A DNA stretch of 64,000 nucleotides from a virus, in IMG/VR virus record IMGVR_UViG_3300043395_000996, positions 62,001 through 126,000 of that record; one strand, written 5' to 3'. Every line of letters begins with the position of its first letter. Positions within the stretch are counted from its first letter, which is position 1. A program made the translations under genes and the position numbers. The notes under the pieces are model-generated. The model did not search any database and was not told the origin of the DNA. It worked only from the letters and a program-made list of their open reading frames with translations. Positions 45,101-54,260 of the stretch are shown here, piece after piece.

Positions 45101-45429
45101 GTGTAAATATTTGTCCAAGGTGAAGATGTAGTACCTATATCAATTGTTCCATTAGGTACTAAATTTGTTGTAAATTGTCCTAATGCTTGAATATTATCAG
45201 CAGTTGCGTTACCTAAATAAATGTTACCACCTATTCTCACATCACCCGATGCCGATATATTACCCTGTAAATTGATATCACCATATGCGGGTGCATTTAT
45301 TGGTAATAGACTATATACTTCCGAACCACTACCAAATTGAATTGCTCCTGAACTATAATTTAAATATAATTCGGCTTCTTGTAGTGATACTTCCGTTGAA
45401 CCTCGTCTTAATTGAACTATTGCTGCCAT
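42133..45429 (-). CDS. Long tail fibre with C-terminal S74 chaperone domain (1098 aa)
   Basis: The longest protein in the window, 1098 residues. It shares the N-terminal basic attachment module (MAAIVQLRRGSTEVS), then a very long shaft of YTASxD / ASNHExRIDxLE units, then several SGSSQI motifs, and ends with an S74 chaperone: STSDERLKENITPIPNALEK (Ser1004-Asp1005) and IGVIAQEIEKVIPQAV. It is a diverged paralogue of the fibre downstream. It probably forms a trimeric fibre for host recognition. Confidence 0.92.
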   Translation of the reverse strand: MAAIVQLRRGSTEVSLQEAELYLNYSSGAIQFGSGSEVYSLLPINAPAYGDINLQGNISASGDVRIGGNIYLGNATADNIQALGQFTTNLVPNGTIDIGTTSSPWTNIYTTNISASSIIGSFSGSIIGFGNVTQFSASVDGRLDSLETFQNSEESKNTTLASYTSSVNANLTELYSTASNHENRIDVLEDKQTTLGNYTSSIDSKFTTLGSYTSSVDIHISSINVFSASEESKNSTLASYTSSINDKFVAVQSSTSSLNAYTASNNLNVAELFWTASNHEGRIDSIEEYTSSLKTAIDVTDGNTTIKGNLTVVGTTTAVQSSTLNVADKNIRIASGSTSSATSDGAGVTIDGANVTLVWSDTNQRIELNKNLGIEGSISSSTIVGLNGASVNAYSWSVDDRLKHLQDVSQSHDARLLSLETETGSLESRATTLSIVTASLNTFTASAEGRLNNIEQFSASQEGKDSVLETYTSSIDAKFDEVEAATSSLNSYTASNTFYRNQLFDTASDHESRIDILEAKQDTILIVTSSLMSTTASLYWTASNHEDRIDVLESKQNTLETYTASIDSKFSVLQTTTASLMNATASFNTWTGSVYNPFSSSVDSRLDELEYTTSINLGSGAQISFAALQAYTASQNIKHDNLAIYTASVNADLSALHAYTQSLSSIYEEKASATHTLVSGSSQIVDILSSLNSYTNSLDNAIELTGSTVSFLGDIVVYGTQSIINSENLAINDNLIYLNEGSTITNPDLGVVGNYNDGTYGHTGIFRDASDNGTWKVFKGYTLEPSGTIDTSHASFTLADFRAATITGDTIVGSIAATNGVISSSAQINSIFEEKASATHTLVSSSVQILGGTGIVSGSSQISYIGLSNIPNGIVSGSSQIIPLLPTGVVSGSSQLTTEFDARYLNTLGEGIVSSSSQINLGSAAGNITLATQTTGDYVASLVAGTGITITNNSGENATPTIAIGQAVATSSNVQFASIGVGTAASGIAGEIIATGDIVAFSTSDERLKENITPIPNALEKVNQISGNTYDWKEGFELIHSHAGNDIGVIAQEIEKVIPQAVIDRAAGYKAVNYEKIVPLLIEAIKELSAKIDRLENK

Positions 45430-45448
45430 CTAATACTTTTATGTTTCT

Positions 45449-45457
45449 TATAAATAT
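45449..45457 (-). promoter_or_regulatory. Candidate late promoter box
   Basis: Sense strand CATATTTATAA, 20 bases before the ATG at 45429. Confidence 0.45.
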
Positions 45458-45459
45458 GA

Positions 45460-46299
45460 TTAAATATTAAAATCTAAATCTCCACTATTAGAGATATATT
45501 TTGCTAAATGCATATAATTTGCCGTTATACTACCCGTTACTACGTTCATAACGTTTTCACCAATAGATAGATATGTATTTCCACCAACTTTTACATCAAA
45601 TGAAGATGTGGTTGCTATGGCTTGAGTATTGCCCGTTGAATCTTCTATGAAGTTTACAGTCCCTGCTGCTTCCGGGTCTAAATTAAAATCAAATGTATTT
45701 GGTCCGGGTGCAATTCCAACTTCATTTCCATTTACTACTAATGAACCCGTTATATCTACCGAACCTGTAAATTGATGTATATCATCTAATGTGTTACCAA
45801 TTTTAGAACTTCCACTTTCGTAAAATATAGATGAAGAAATTACCGATATATTAAATTGTCTGGCATTAACTTCTCCTAAAATGGTTACGTTACCATCCAC
45901 CGAAAGTGAACCCGTTATTTCCGCACTTGCCGATAAAGCAAAGTGATTATGAATTATATTGAGTGTATCATTTATTTGTAAACCACTACCACTAATATCA
46001 CCACCGGCATCTATATCGCCTATTGTAATGATATCTCTACCAACGAAAACATCTCTTTGTATGTTTGCATCTTGTGCTGCTGCTATTTCACCAAATGAAC
46101 CCGTTTGGGTTAGATAAATAGAACCAGTTGTAGTGGAATCGGTTGTTACGATTGATTGAACAGACTCAATTGAACCTGAGCGTTTAAAAAATATTTTACC
46201 GTCATAAGTGTTTACGGCAATTTCTCCTAAATTAATAGAGCTTGTATCCGGCACCTTACCTGGCTGCGCCGAACGCTTCAGTACAATTGTTTGAGACAT
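45460..46299 (-). CDS. Fibre-family protein (279 aa)
   Basis: A 279-residue short fibre-like protein: MSQTIVLKRSAQPGKVPDTS, then NLGEIAVNTYDGKIFFKRSG, a common start for phage fibres, followed by beta-strand repeats (ITGSLSVDGNVTI). It has no S74 domain and ends NSGDLDFNI. It is a paralogue of the 46427-47044 protein over the first 120 residues. It stands behind a strong terminator, so it is a separate transcript. Confidence 0.75.
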   Translation of the reverse strand: MSQTIVLKRSAQPGKVPDTSSINLGEIAVNTYDGKIFFKRSGSIESVQSIVTTDSTTTGSIYLTQTGSFGEIAAAQDANIQRDVFVGRDIITIGDIDAGGDISGSGLQINDTLNIIHNHFALSASAEITGSLSVDGNVTILGEVNARQFNISVISSSIFYESGSSKIGNTLDDIHQFTGSVDITGSLVVNGNEVGIAPGPNTFDFNLDPEAAGTVNFIEDSTGNTQAIATTSSFDVKVGGNTYLSIGENVMNVVTGSITANYMHLAKYISNSGDLDFNI

Positions 46300-46340
46300 A
46301 TCTAGTCTATTCTATTTAAATCGTTATAACAAAAAGAAAA

Positions 46341-46354
46341 GTAGTATATACTAC
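46341..46354. promoter_or_regulatory. Perfect 14-bp palindrome
   Basis: GTAGTATATACTAC lies about 45 bases before the ATG at 46299 and just downstream of a degenerate late box (ATATTTATTA at about 46358-46367). It could be an operator or a hairpin at the 5' end of the message. Confidence 0.4.
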
Positions 46355-46378
46355 CCTAATAAATATATATTTTTTAAA

Positions 46379-46408
46379 TAAAAAAACCCCACCGAAGTGG
46401 GGTTTAGT
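46379..46408 (-). terminator. Strong terminator with UUCG loop
   Basis: Sense strand AACCCCAC-TTCG-GTGGGGTT followed by TTTTTATTT. The C(UUCG)G tetraloop makes it very stable; the other strand also has a T-rich tail, so it may act both ways. It follows the 46427-47044 gene. Confidence 0.92.
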
Positions 46409-46426
46409 TTTTTTACTTTTTAACGA

Positions 46427-47044
46427 TTAGAATGAACCGGCGTCTATCATTGCAAATTGTGCTGCTACTGAAGCACTAAATGCCATAATATCACCTATTC
46501 CATATAATTGAGTGCTTCCCGTTGTAAACGTTGCGAAAGCGGTATCATTATATCTAAATTCTACTGCGTCTTGAGTAGTTGCTACTTTGTATAAAGAGCC
46601 CGATGCTTGGATGTATCCAATTGTTCCTGCGAATGGTTCTGAATTAAAATCAAAATCATCCGGTCTCATTGATGCGGTAACGCCAGAAATATATCTACCA
46701 TCACCTACTAAAAACGATGCTGAAACAATTGATGCGGATACTGCTCCTTGTATATCTAAATCACCATTACCAACTATATCTCCCGATATATACGCATCAC
46801 CTCCAACGTTGATATCATTTGTGATGTTTAATTCACCAAATGAACCCGTTCCGGTCAATGTTATTGAACCGGTGGTGATGGAATTAGTTGATACTAATGT
46901 TTCAATCGATTCAGAGGAACCCGACTTATGTAGATATACCTTACCATCATAAACGTTTATACCAAGCTCTCCTACAAGCAATGAGCCAGTATCAGGAACT
47001 TTTCCTGCTATTAGCGACCTTCTATGTAATAAATTTTGAGCCAT
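46427..47044 (-). CDS. Fibre-family protein (205 aa)
   Basis: A 205-residue protein beginning MAQNLLHRRSLIAGKVPDTG, then VGELGINVYDGKVYLHKSGS, a close paralogue of the next fibre protein. The C-terminus SVAAQFAMIDAGSF shares the DxGxF ending with the 47109-49631 and 49801-50430 proteins, which may mark a common assembly contact. Beta-rich, no enzyme motif. Confidence 0.75.
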   Translation of the reverse strand: MAQNLLHRRSLIAGKVPDTGSLLVGELGINVYDGKVYLHKSGSSESIETLVSTNSITTGSITLTGTGSFGELNITNDINVGGDAYISGDIVGNGDLDIQGAVSASIVSASFLVGDGRYISGVTASMRPDDFDFNSEPFAGTIGYIQASGSLYKVATTQDAVEFRYNDTAFATFTTGSTQLYGIGDIMAFSASVAAQFAMIDAGSF

Positions 47045-47108
47045 TGATTTTATTGTTTTTGATGTTCATTAATAATTTTTAAAATTACCTTTTGGTAAAT
47101 CTCATACG

Positions 47109-49631
47109 TTAGAATGAACCTCCGTCAATTGTGTTACTCATTACAAAATCAGAACCATCCCATTGTAACAAATCTCCTGCAGTTGTTGGTGCTGCTACGA
47201 AATCAATGTTACCTGCTGCGTTTCTGAATGCTGCTCTCTTCGAAGTTCCGAAACCTGGTACATTTAATGAACCTGTTACGTCTGCTACGATATCAACTGA
47301 AGAACTGAATTGGTTGTTAGTACCATCATACTTAAATGATGCAGATGTACCAGCTACTTCGAATCCAGCACCATCCGCTGTTGCGTTTGAAGTAGAACCT
47401 GATGCTAATGTGATAAGTTTATCTTCAACAACTAATTGAGCAGTGTTCAATGTAGTAGTGTTACCTTGTACTATCAAGTCACCACCTACGATTACATCAC
47501 CAGAAGTTGTTACTTTAGCGAATGTTACTTCGTCAGATGTACCAACACCTTGTATATTTCCTGTTCCTTCTAATGTAGTTAATCTACTATCAGCCGAAGC
47601 AGTGAATGAATTTAATGATGATGTAGAAGCTTGAACTGCTGCAAATTTATCATTTACAGAACCTGTGTAAGTTGCTAAAGCTGAGTTTTTAGATTCTTGT
47701 GATGCAGTAAATGCGTTCAACGATGAAGTTGATGATTGAACTGCTGCAAATTTATCATTTACTGAACCTGTGTAAGATGCTAAAGTTGAGAATTTAGAAT
47801 CAACAGATGAAGTATAAGATGCTAAAGTTGAATTTTTAGATTCTTGTGAACCAGAGAATGATTCTAAAGATGATAATCTTGTATCAATGTTTGAACCATT
47901 ACCAATTGCTGCTTCAACACTATCTAATCTACTATCAACTGAAGTAGAATAAGAAGTAAATCCTGTTACAGATGATAAAGTTACTTGAGATGAACCACTA
48001 ATTACACCATCCGCATCTAATTTAGATTTGATTGTAGTGTTAATTGAAGAAGTAAATCCTTCGATTGAACTCAATCTACCATCTTGTGCTGATTGTGCAG
48101 AAGCGATTGAACCTGTTTCAGTTTCTAATGCCGATAATCTAGCATCTTGTGCTGATTGTGCAGAAGCGATTGAACCAGTCTCACTTTCTAATGCTGATAA
48201 TCTATTATCTTGTGCCGCTTGTGCAGTATCGTTTGAAGAAGAGTATGCTTCTAATGCAGAAACTCTACTTCCAATACCAGCTGCTCCACCAACAGAAGCT
48301 TCGATTGTATCGATTCTACTTTCGTGGTCAGATGCTGATGCAAATAATTCTGCATCTTTAGCTGCTAATGAAGAACTAAATGCAGTATATCCTGTTGTAG
48401 AAGAAATTGTAATTTGAGATGAACCTGAAACTACGTTATCTCCACCTGCTACTAATACTTTAGATTCTGCACCTTTAACACCAGCTTTCCAGTAGTCATT
48501 TGTTGAATCCCAAACGATTGAACCTGTTGCTGTGTTAGGAGCGGTAGCATCTTTAACCCATAATCCACCATTTGCTGCTCCACTTCCGTTCAATTCGATG
48601 ATGTTATCACCAATTTGAATAGTTGTTGAATCAACGATAGTTTGAGTACCAGATACAGTGAAGTTACCATTAACAGTTACGTTAGAACCACTAACAGTGA
48701 TTGCAGTTTCGATGTCTGATTGGAATGTTTCCAATGTATCGATTCTACCTTCGTGGTTAGAAGCAGTTGCATATAATTCAGTTAAATCTGCATCAACTGA
48801 AGCAGTGTAAGTACCTAATGTAGAGAACTTACTATTTACTGAACCTGTATAAGTTGCTAATGCTGAATCCTTTCCTTCTTGCGATGCAGAGAAAGTATTG
48901 ATTGCTGCGATGTGTGCATCAACCGAAGCGGTGTAAGTAGCTAAAGTTGAATCTTTACCTAATTGAGATGCAGAGAATGCGTTTACAGCGGATACATGTG
49001 CATCAATTGAAGCAGTGTATGTTGCTAAAGTTGAATCTTTAGATATTTGTGATGCAGAGAAAGTATTGATTGCCGAAATATGTGCATCAACACTTGCAGT
49101 ATAAGTTGCTAATGTAGCATCTTTACCCAATTGTGAACCAGAGAATGCTTCTAAAGAAGATAATCTAGCATCTTGTGCATCATTAGTAGTATCATTGGAT
49201 GCAGTATAAGAATTTAATAAGCTTACAGAGTTACCAATAGTTCCACTACCAATAGATGAACTCAATGCGTTGATTGAAGATGCAACTGAAGCGGAGAATG
49301 GTTGAATGTTACCTACTAAATTAATAGCTTCGTTACCATCTGTTCCTAATAAATATAAGGTTGAACTACCACTTGCGTAGTAAGGAACACCTTTAACCAT
49401 GCCATTATAAGTAGAGCCAGCAAACGTATTAGGTGCATTATCACCCATCAAGAAGCGGTTTACCGCTTGTACCTGACCATTTTCGTTTGCAGCAAATACT
49501 ATTGACGAGCCATTCGTTGTTGTAAGATTGGAAGAACCTGAAGCGATTACAATTTCACCTTTTTGTAAGGATGATGTTACCGCCGATAGGGCTTCCAAAC
49601 TACCACGTCTGTGTTTAATAATTTGTGCCAT
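47109..49631 (-). CDS. Long repetitive tail fibre (840 aa)
   Basis: An 840-residue fibre. It starts MAQIIKHRRGSLEALSAV, then a long shaft of near-identical units such as GKDSTLATYTASVDAHISAI and SAQDARLSALETETGSIA. The C-terminal 120 residues form a different domain (VEDKLITLASGSTSNATADG, GDLLQWDGSDFVMSN) ending IDGGSF. No S74 chaperone. It is the third big fibre paralogue in the run. Confidence 0.85.
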   Translation of the reverse strand: MAQIIKHRRGSLEALSAVTSSLQKGEIVIASGSSNLTTTNGSSIVFAANENGQVQAVNRFLMGDNAPNTFAGSTYNGMVKGVPYYASGSSTLYLLGTDGNEAINLVGNIQPFSASVASSINALSSSIGSGTIGNSVSLLNSYTASNDTTNDAQDARLSSLEAFSGSQLGKDATLATYTASVDAHISAINTFSASQISKDSTLATYTASIDAHVSAVNAFSASQLGKDSTLATYTASVDAHIAAINTFSASQEGKDSALATYTGSVNSKFSTLGTYTASVDADLTELYATASNHEGRIDTLETFQSDIETAITVSGSNVTVNGNFTVSGTQTIVDSTTIQIGDNIIELNGSGAANGGLWVKDATAPNTATGSIVWDSTNDYWKAGVKGAESKVLVAGGDNVVSGSSQITISSTTGYTAFSSSLAAKDAELFASASDHESRIDTIEASVGGAAGIGSRVSALEAYSSSNDTAQAAQDNRLSALESETGSIASAQSAQDARLSALETETGSIASAQSAQDGRLSSIEGFTSSINTTIKSKLDADGVISGSSQVTLSSVTGFTSYSTSVDSRLDSVEAAIGNGSNIDTRLSSLESFSGSQESKNSTLASYTSSVDSKFSTLASYTGSVNDKFAAVQSSTSSLNAFTASQESKNSALATYTGSVNDKFAAVQASTSSLNSFTASADSRLTTLEGTGNIQGVGTSDEVTFAKVTTSGDVIVGGDLIVQGNTTTLNTAQLVVEDKLITLASGSTSNATADGAGFEVAGTSASFKYDGTNNQFSSSVDIVADVTGSLNVPGFGTSKRAAFRNAAGNIDFVAAPTTAGDLLQWDGSDFVMSNTIDGGSF

Positions 49632-49800
49632 ATTAATTGAATTAATTAATTGTTTTCGTTAAATAAAAATAATTTTTGATTTTCATTAAGTGAAATTCAG
49701 TAAAGTATAATTGATAGAAACCAATACTAACCTTCAACTAAATGTTTGATACTGATAAATATTAAAAAATGATAAGAATCATAACTTTCATTAAGAAAAA

Positions 49801-50430
49801 TTAAAATTCTCCCATATCAATATTAATATTCGATTGAGAAACATATACTTCGTTATCGGTTGCATATGTTAAATCAAGAGATGCAGTAAACATATTCAAT
49901 GATTCCGAATGTTGGTTCAATGGAATCAATATGTCTGCTATTTGTTCAGAGCCAGATACAATCGATGGTTTATCGGAAATACCATCAAACGAAATTTGGA
50001 TTGAGCTGGATACTAAAGTAGGTTTACCCACAACCCCATCGAATGAAATTTGTTGTGAGCCGGATACCAATGCAGGTTTGTTAGAAACTCCATCAAATGA
50101 AATTTGTTGTGAAGCTGAAACCAATGTCGGTAATCCTATAATATTTTCATAATTTACAGAAGTTGCGGCAATATCTCCAATTACTCTTGAGCCCGATATT
50201 TGACCCGATGTATCTGCCAGTACTATTTGAGCCGAAGATGATACAACTCCATCTGGCAAAACAGCCGCAACATTATTTGTAATAATTTGAACAATAGATG
50301 CGGAAAATGTAGTTTGTATCGATTGAGATACAATATCATTTACAGATGAACTAAAATCAGCACCTACATTTGCGGCTGTATTTAATTCCGAACCACTTTC
50401 TATTTGTTTTAATCTAATCAAATTTGCCAT
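49801..50430 (-). CDS. Fibre-family protein with 18-residue repeats (209 aa)
   Basis: A 209-residue protein: MANLIRLKQIESGSELNTAA, then three copies of an 18-residue unit (QISFDGVSNKPALVSGSQ and variants), ending NINIDMGEF. The SGSxQI repeat is shared with the larger fibres. The 170-base gap downstream, before the next fibre gene, holds no ORF and only a weak late-type box (GATAAATAT on the plus strand, 49754-49762). Confidence 0.7.
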   Translation of the reverse strand: MANLIRLKQIESGSELNTAANVGADFSSSVNDIVSQSIQTTFSASIVQIITNNVAAVLPDGVVSSSAQIVLADTSGQISGSRVIGDIAATSVNYENIIGLPTLVSASQQISFDGVSNKPALVSGSQQISFDGVVGKPTLVSSSIQISFDGISDKPSIVSGSEQIADILIPLNQHSESLNMFTASLDLTYATDNEVYVSQSNINIDMGEF

Positions 50431-50434
50431 TATC

Positions 50435-50443
50435 TATAAATAT
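50435..50443 (-). promoter_or_regulatory. Candidate late promoter box
   Basis: Sense strand AATATTTATAG only four bases before the ATG at 50430, so a transcript starting there would be leaderless. Confidence 0.45.
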
Positions 50444-50445
50444 TA

Positions 50446-53385
50446 TTAATGTAATCTTTCTATCGTAATAAAGTTATTATTATATCCCGGTCCCACCATC
50501 AATGTCATTCTCCAAAATCTTAAATTGGTTGTATCTCTTATATAATATACTGCCAAATCACCATCACCAGTGAATCCCCAAGATTGGCCACCTGGATATC
50601 CAAATGTCGTACTCATCGTAAATGATTTATCGGAATAATATGTGTAAGAACCATTATTATATGTTGTATGTGCCGAAGCCATTGCTGTAAAATTGGCTCC
50701 CGTTGTTCTTACTTCTAAACTTCTACCACCACTTGTTGTAAATCTAGCTTGTATATCATCCAATGTAATTGATACTCCTGCATTTACAAACCCACTTGCT
50801 TTCCACGCCAATTCACCACCTACTCCCGTTGGTGCTTTACTTAAATCTATGTAAACGCCTTTGGTATTACCATCAAAAATTCTTAATCTATCTCTATAAA
50901 CATCGGCAACTACACGAGTTGATAATGTTGTATTTGTTTGTGGAACACCGAATTCTATCTCACCACCTTCATCACCTCCAACTGTACCAAATCTAGTTAC
51001 CCCATTGAATGTATTTGTTCCTGTAAATGTATTGTTTAAAGAAGGAAGATTTGTATTTGTTTTTAATTCTACCGCTGTTAAAACTGGACCCGCTGCTTCT
51101 CCGTATTGAAAATTACCACCACTATTGGTTACCATTCTCATTGAATAGGTATAAGTTCCGGCAGCCGGTGTATCTATAACATTTAAACAATATGGTATGT
51201 TTTCGTTTTGTGCCGATGATTCAACTTGAATAATTTGACCAATTGCACTACTATCTCTATATATTTGTATTTGACACCATTGACCTGTTGATGATACTGG
51301 GTTTGCATCACCTGTAATCATAATTTGAACAGGATTTCCAGATGTTGTTATGCTTCCACTTATTATATTAGTATTAGTTGTACTCAATGTTTTTGATGCA
51401 CCTAATACTTGCACATAATTTACATTACCTTCTATGTTTAAAGAATTGAATGTTTCAGTTACTACTATTGTACAATAATCACTTATATCAGAACTGGCAT
51501 TGTGTCCTACACTATATGTATGCATTCCGATTTCAGTTGAACCCACATAATACAATGTTGGCATTACAAGATGTTGATTTGCAGCATTGAAGTAAAAACT
51601 ACCACTATCTACAATAATACCATCTCTATAAAGATATAATGTTTTAGTTGAATTGTTTGTTGATGAATATAATGTGAAATTAGCTTCTACTTTTACAGTC
51701 CCACCATTTCCGGTATATGAACCACTCCACGCAGTTGCAGATGTATAAGAAGCATTATCTAATATTTTTGTTGCACTATTTGCTAATACACTCAATGATG
51801 AACTGAATGCTTCTATATTATCTAATCTACTATCAACCGATTGTGAGAATGAAGTTAAAACACTACCGCTCAATGCATATCTGCTATCATATGATGCAGT
51901 TAATTGTGATGAACCACTAACAATACTTCTACCAGTTTTTTCAAATGATGAAGAAGCAATTGTAGTCGCTTGGTTATTTGTATTACCTACCCACAAATAT
52001 CCCGTTTGTAAATTAGGTAGAGTTGCAGGACCTGGATTTAATACCAAACCTTTACCACCATTTCCTTCTTTTACAATAACACCTAAAAATTGTTTTATTG
52101 AATTTGAACCCGATGGTGGATTTATACTCCAACCACCACCTTCTGCTACATATACTTGTTGGCCAGGTTGGTATCCGGTTAAATTAATTCCGCTAATATC
52201 TCCTAATAAAATTCCAACTCCCGTATTATTTGAATTTATGTTTGCACCAGCTATATAAGTAACTGGCATTTTGTTTGAGTCGGAGGCATCCGCAACATAA
52301 ACTTTTGGATTAGCTCCTTGTGAACCACTTACATATAAAGGTGTTCCTTTTTGAATTGTAAATGTTTCACCATTATATATAATATCATTTATTAGAGAAA
52401 CGGAACCAGATGATACGGCATTAATTCTAGTGTCAAAAGATGAACTATCGGTATTATATGATTGTGTAAATGAATTAAATGATGAAGTTGTTACTAAATA
52501 TGATAAACTTTGTTCGTTAGTTGCTGCAACTATTTCGGTATGAATCGATGCTGAAAATTCATTAAATGAGGATGTTTGCAATCTTCCGTTCATTCCGTTT
52601 GTAAATGCAACATTTAAAGCTGATTGCGATGAAGTAAATGAATTTAATTGAGTTAAATCTGTTGATTCTGAAACTATACCCGTTGGTATATTTGTTAAAT
52701 CATCGTAGGAAATGCTACCACTTAAAATTCCTCTACCAGTCGTTTCATAACTTCCACTAACAAATCCCAAATCGGTAATTTGAGTAGAAGAACTTATTGT
52801 GTTTGGTGAAACAACAACACTACCACTCAAAGTATATCTTTCATCATAAGAAGAAGTTAATTGCTCCGAACCACTTATTAATCCATTAAATGATTGCTCA
52901 TTCGTTGCTGCAATAATTCTTGCATCAAATGATGCAGAATCCGTATTATATGTTGTAGTTTGTAATCTTGCACTAATAGCATTTGTAAATGCCGTATTTA
53001 ATGTATTTTGAGAAGATGTAAATGAATTTAAATGCGATAAATCCGTAGATTGCGAAATCAATCCATTTGGTTTACCACTTATATTATCCCAAGTAGTTTG
53101 GGTTAATGAACCACTAATTACATATCTTTCGTCATAAGAAGAAGTTAATTGAGAGCTACCACTAATAGCCCCATTCAAAGATGTTAAATAAGAACCGGTT
53201 GCAGCTTCTAATGCGTTTAGACGTTGAATATCCAATGTGTTAATAGTATTTCTAACACCATCCGCAAGAACATCCAAAGTTATTCTTACAGTTTGCCCAT
53301 TATCAACACCGGCTACATATGTATTTAATGATGCGGATGTGATTGCATCTAATTCTGATATTTTTTTATAATGTCTTATTGCCAT
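50446..53385 (-). CDS. Large tail fibre / adhesin-like protein (979 aa)
   Basis: A 979-residue protein. The N-terminal module MAIRHYKKISELDAITSASL followed by NTYVAGVDNGQTVRITLDVL is distinct from the HRRGS-type fibres. The shaft has QLNSFTSSQSALN and SGSSQLTSSYDERY repeats, then GYQPGQQVYVAEGGGWSINP (a carbohydrate-type domain), and a beta-rich C-terminus (YNNGSYTYYSDKSFTMSTTF, FGYPGGQSWGFTGDG) ending FITIERLH. It may be the receptor-binding fibre; no S74 chaperone is present. Confidence 0.8.
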   Translation of the reverse strand: MAIRHYKKISELDAITSASLNTYVAGVDNGQTVRITLDVLADGVRNTINTLDIQRLNALEAATGSYLTSLNGAISGSSQLTSSYDERYVISGSLTQTTWDNISGKPNGLISQSTDLSHLNSFTSSQNTLNTAFTNAISARLQTTTYNTDSASFDARIIAATNEQSFNGLISGSEQLTSSYDERYTLSGSVVVSPNTISSSTQITDLGFVSGSYETTGRGILSGSISYDDLTNIPTGIVSESTDLTQLNSFTSSQSALNVAFTNGMNGRLQTSSFNEFSASIHTEIVAATNEQSLSYLVTTSSFNSFTQSYNTDSSSFDTRINAVSSGSVSLINDIIYNGETFTIQKGTPLYVSGSQGANPKVYVADASDSNKMPVTYIAGANINSNNTGVGILLGDISGINLTGYQPGQQVYVAEGGGWSINPPSGSNSIKQFLGVIVKEGNGGKGLVLNPGPATLPNLQTGYLWVGNTNNQATTIASSSFEKTGRSIVSGSSQLTASYDSRYALSGSVLTSFSQSVDSRLDNIEAFSSSLSVLANSATKILDNASYTSATAWSGSYTGNGGTVKVEANFTLYSSTNNSTKTLYLYRDGIIVDSGSFYFNAANQHLVMPTLYYVGSTEIGMHTYSVGHNASSDISDYCTIVVTETFNSLNIEGNVNYVQVLGASKTLSTTNTNIISGSITTSGNPVQIMITGDANPVSSTGQWCQIQIYRDSSAIGQIIQVESSAQNENIPYCLNVIDTPAAGTYTYSMRMVTNSGGNFQYGEAAGPVLTAVELKTNTNLPSLNNTFTGTNTFNGVTRFGTVGGDEGGEIEFGVPQTNTTLSTRVVADVYRDRLRIFDGNTKGVYIDLSKAPTGVGGELAWKASGFVNAGVSITLDDIQARFTTSGGRSLEVRTTGANFTAMASAHTTYNNGSYTYYSDKSFTMSTTFGYPGGQSWGFTGDGDLAVYYIRDTTNLRFWRMTLMVGPGYNNNFITIERLH

Positions 53386-53386
53386 C

Positions 53387-53938
53387 TTATACTATTATTT
53401 CTTCTCCGTTTTCGGTTATTATATCTAATACGTTTTCCGTATCTAAATTTAAATATCTTAATTTACCTATAACATAAATATCATCTATTGTAACATTATC
53501 GTAATCTATGTACTCATCAAATAAAGTTACAATCACATTATTTCCAATATCTTCAACTTTATAGTTTCCAGGTATATGTAATCCAAATACTAAAACTTCG
53601 AAATTATTTGGAGATGCTCCTTCCGTACCATAATCAGTATTTAAATTGTATATTGTTAATGTATTTGCTTCGTTATCAAATTCATCAACTTTTACTTTAA
53701 TATACATTGCACTATGTTCCAATATTTCCTGATGAAATGCTGATATTGTGTTTTTGTTATTTACAGTCTTTATTGGATATGGATTTGATTTTGTTGCAGA
53801 ATTAAATTTAGTATTTGTTGGAATTTCTATATTACTTAAACTACCCGTTAAATCCAAATTGACAAGATTTTCTGGATTCACTTTAGCAGGAATCACTCTA
53901 TTTAATTTTCTTGCATTTGAATTAAATTGTTTAAGCAT
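53387..53938 (-). CDS. Hypothetical structural protein
   Basis: A 183-residue beta-rich protein (YIKVKVDEFDNEANTLTIYN; FEVLVFGLHIPGNYKVEDI) with an acidic C-terminus. It overlaps the next upstream gene by eight bases and follows gp15-gp14-gp13 homologues, so it is probably a neck or fibre-attachment component. Family not recognised. Confidence 0.65.
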   Translation of the reverse strand: MLKQFNSNARKLNRVIPAKVNPENLVNLDLTGSLSNIEIPTNTKFNSATKSNPYPIKTVNNKNTISAFHQEILEHSAMYIKVKVDEFDNEANTLTIYNLNTDYGTEGASPNNFEVLVFGLHIPGNYKVEDIGNNVIVTLFDEYIDYDNVTIDDIYVIGKLRYLNLDTENVLDIITENGEEIIV

Positions 53939-54260
53939 ATTTTTCTATATCTCCAACCATTTCAATATAATCGAATTCATCCAATTCGAATTCAAAATGT
54001 GATTTTATAAATTTAACAATCAATCCGTTAGAACCCATTTCTATAATATAATCTTTTGCACTTATTGATTGAGTGTTTATTAATATTTTAACTCTATCTT
54101 GTATTTCTCTATATTCAATTTCTCTCAAAATATCATTGAATTTCCATCCTTTAGCTTCCCAAATTGAATGATTGGAATCATTTAAATTTTTGGAAACTAA
54201 TTGTACTTTTTTTGGACTTCTACTTATTTTTTGAGTGATATCTAATAAGGTTCTTTTCAT
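53931..54260 (-). CDS. Hypothetical protein
   Basis: A 109-residue protein of mixed charge (MKRTLLDITQKISRSPKKVQ; EIEYREIQDRVKILINTQSI). It overlaps the gp15-like gene at the start by one base. No family recognised; likely a neck or tail-attachment accessory from context. Confidence 0.65.
   Translation of the reverse strand: MKRTLLDITQKISRSPKKVQLVSKNLNDSNHSIWEAKGWKFNDILREIEYREIQDRVKILINTQSISAKDYIIEMGSNGLIVKFIKSHFEFELDEFDYIEMVGDIEKYA

Noticed and set aside
46587-46952. Plus-strand ORF opposite a fibre gene
   Set aside because: Pro/Ser/Thr-rich antisense translation of a repetitive fibre, seen opposite all fibres; no evidence of expression.
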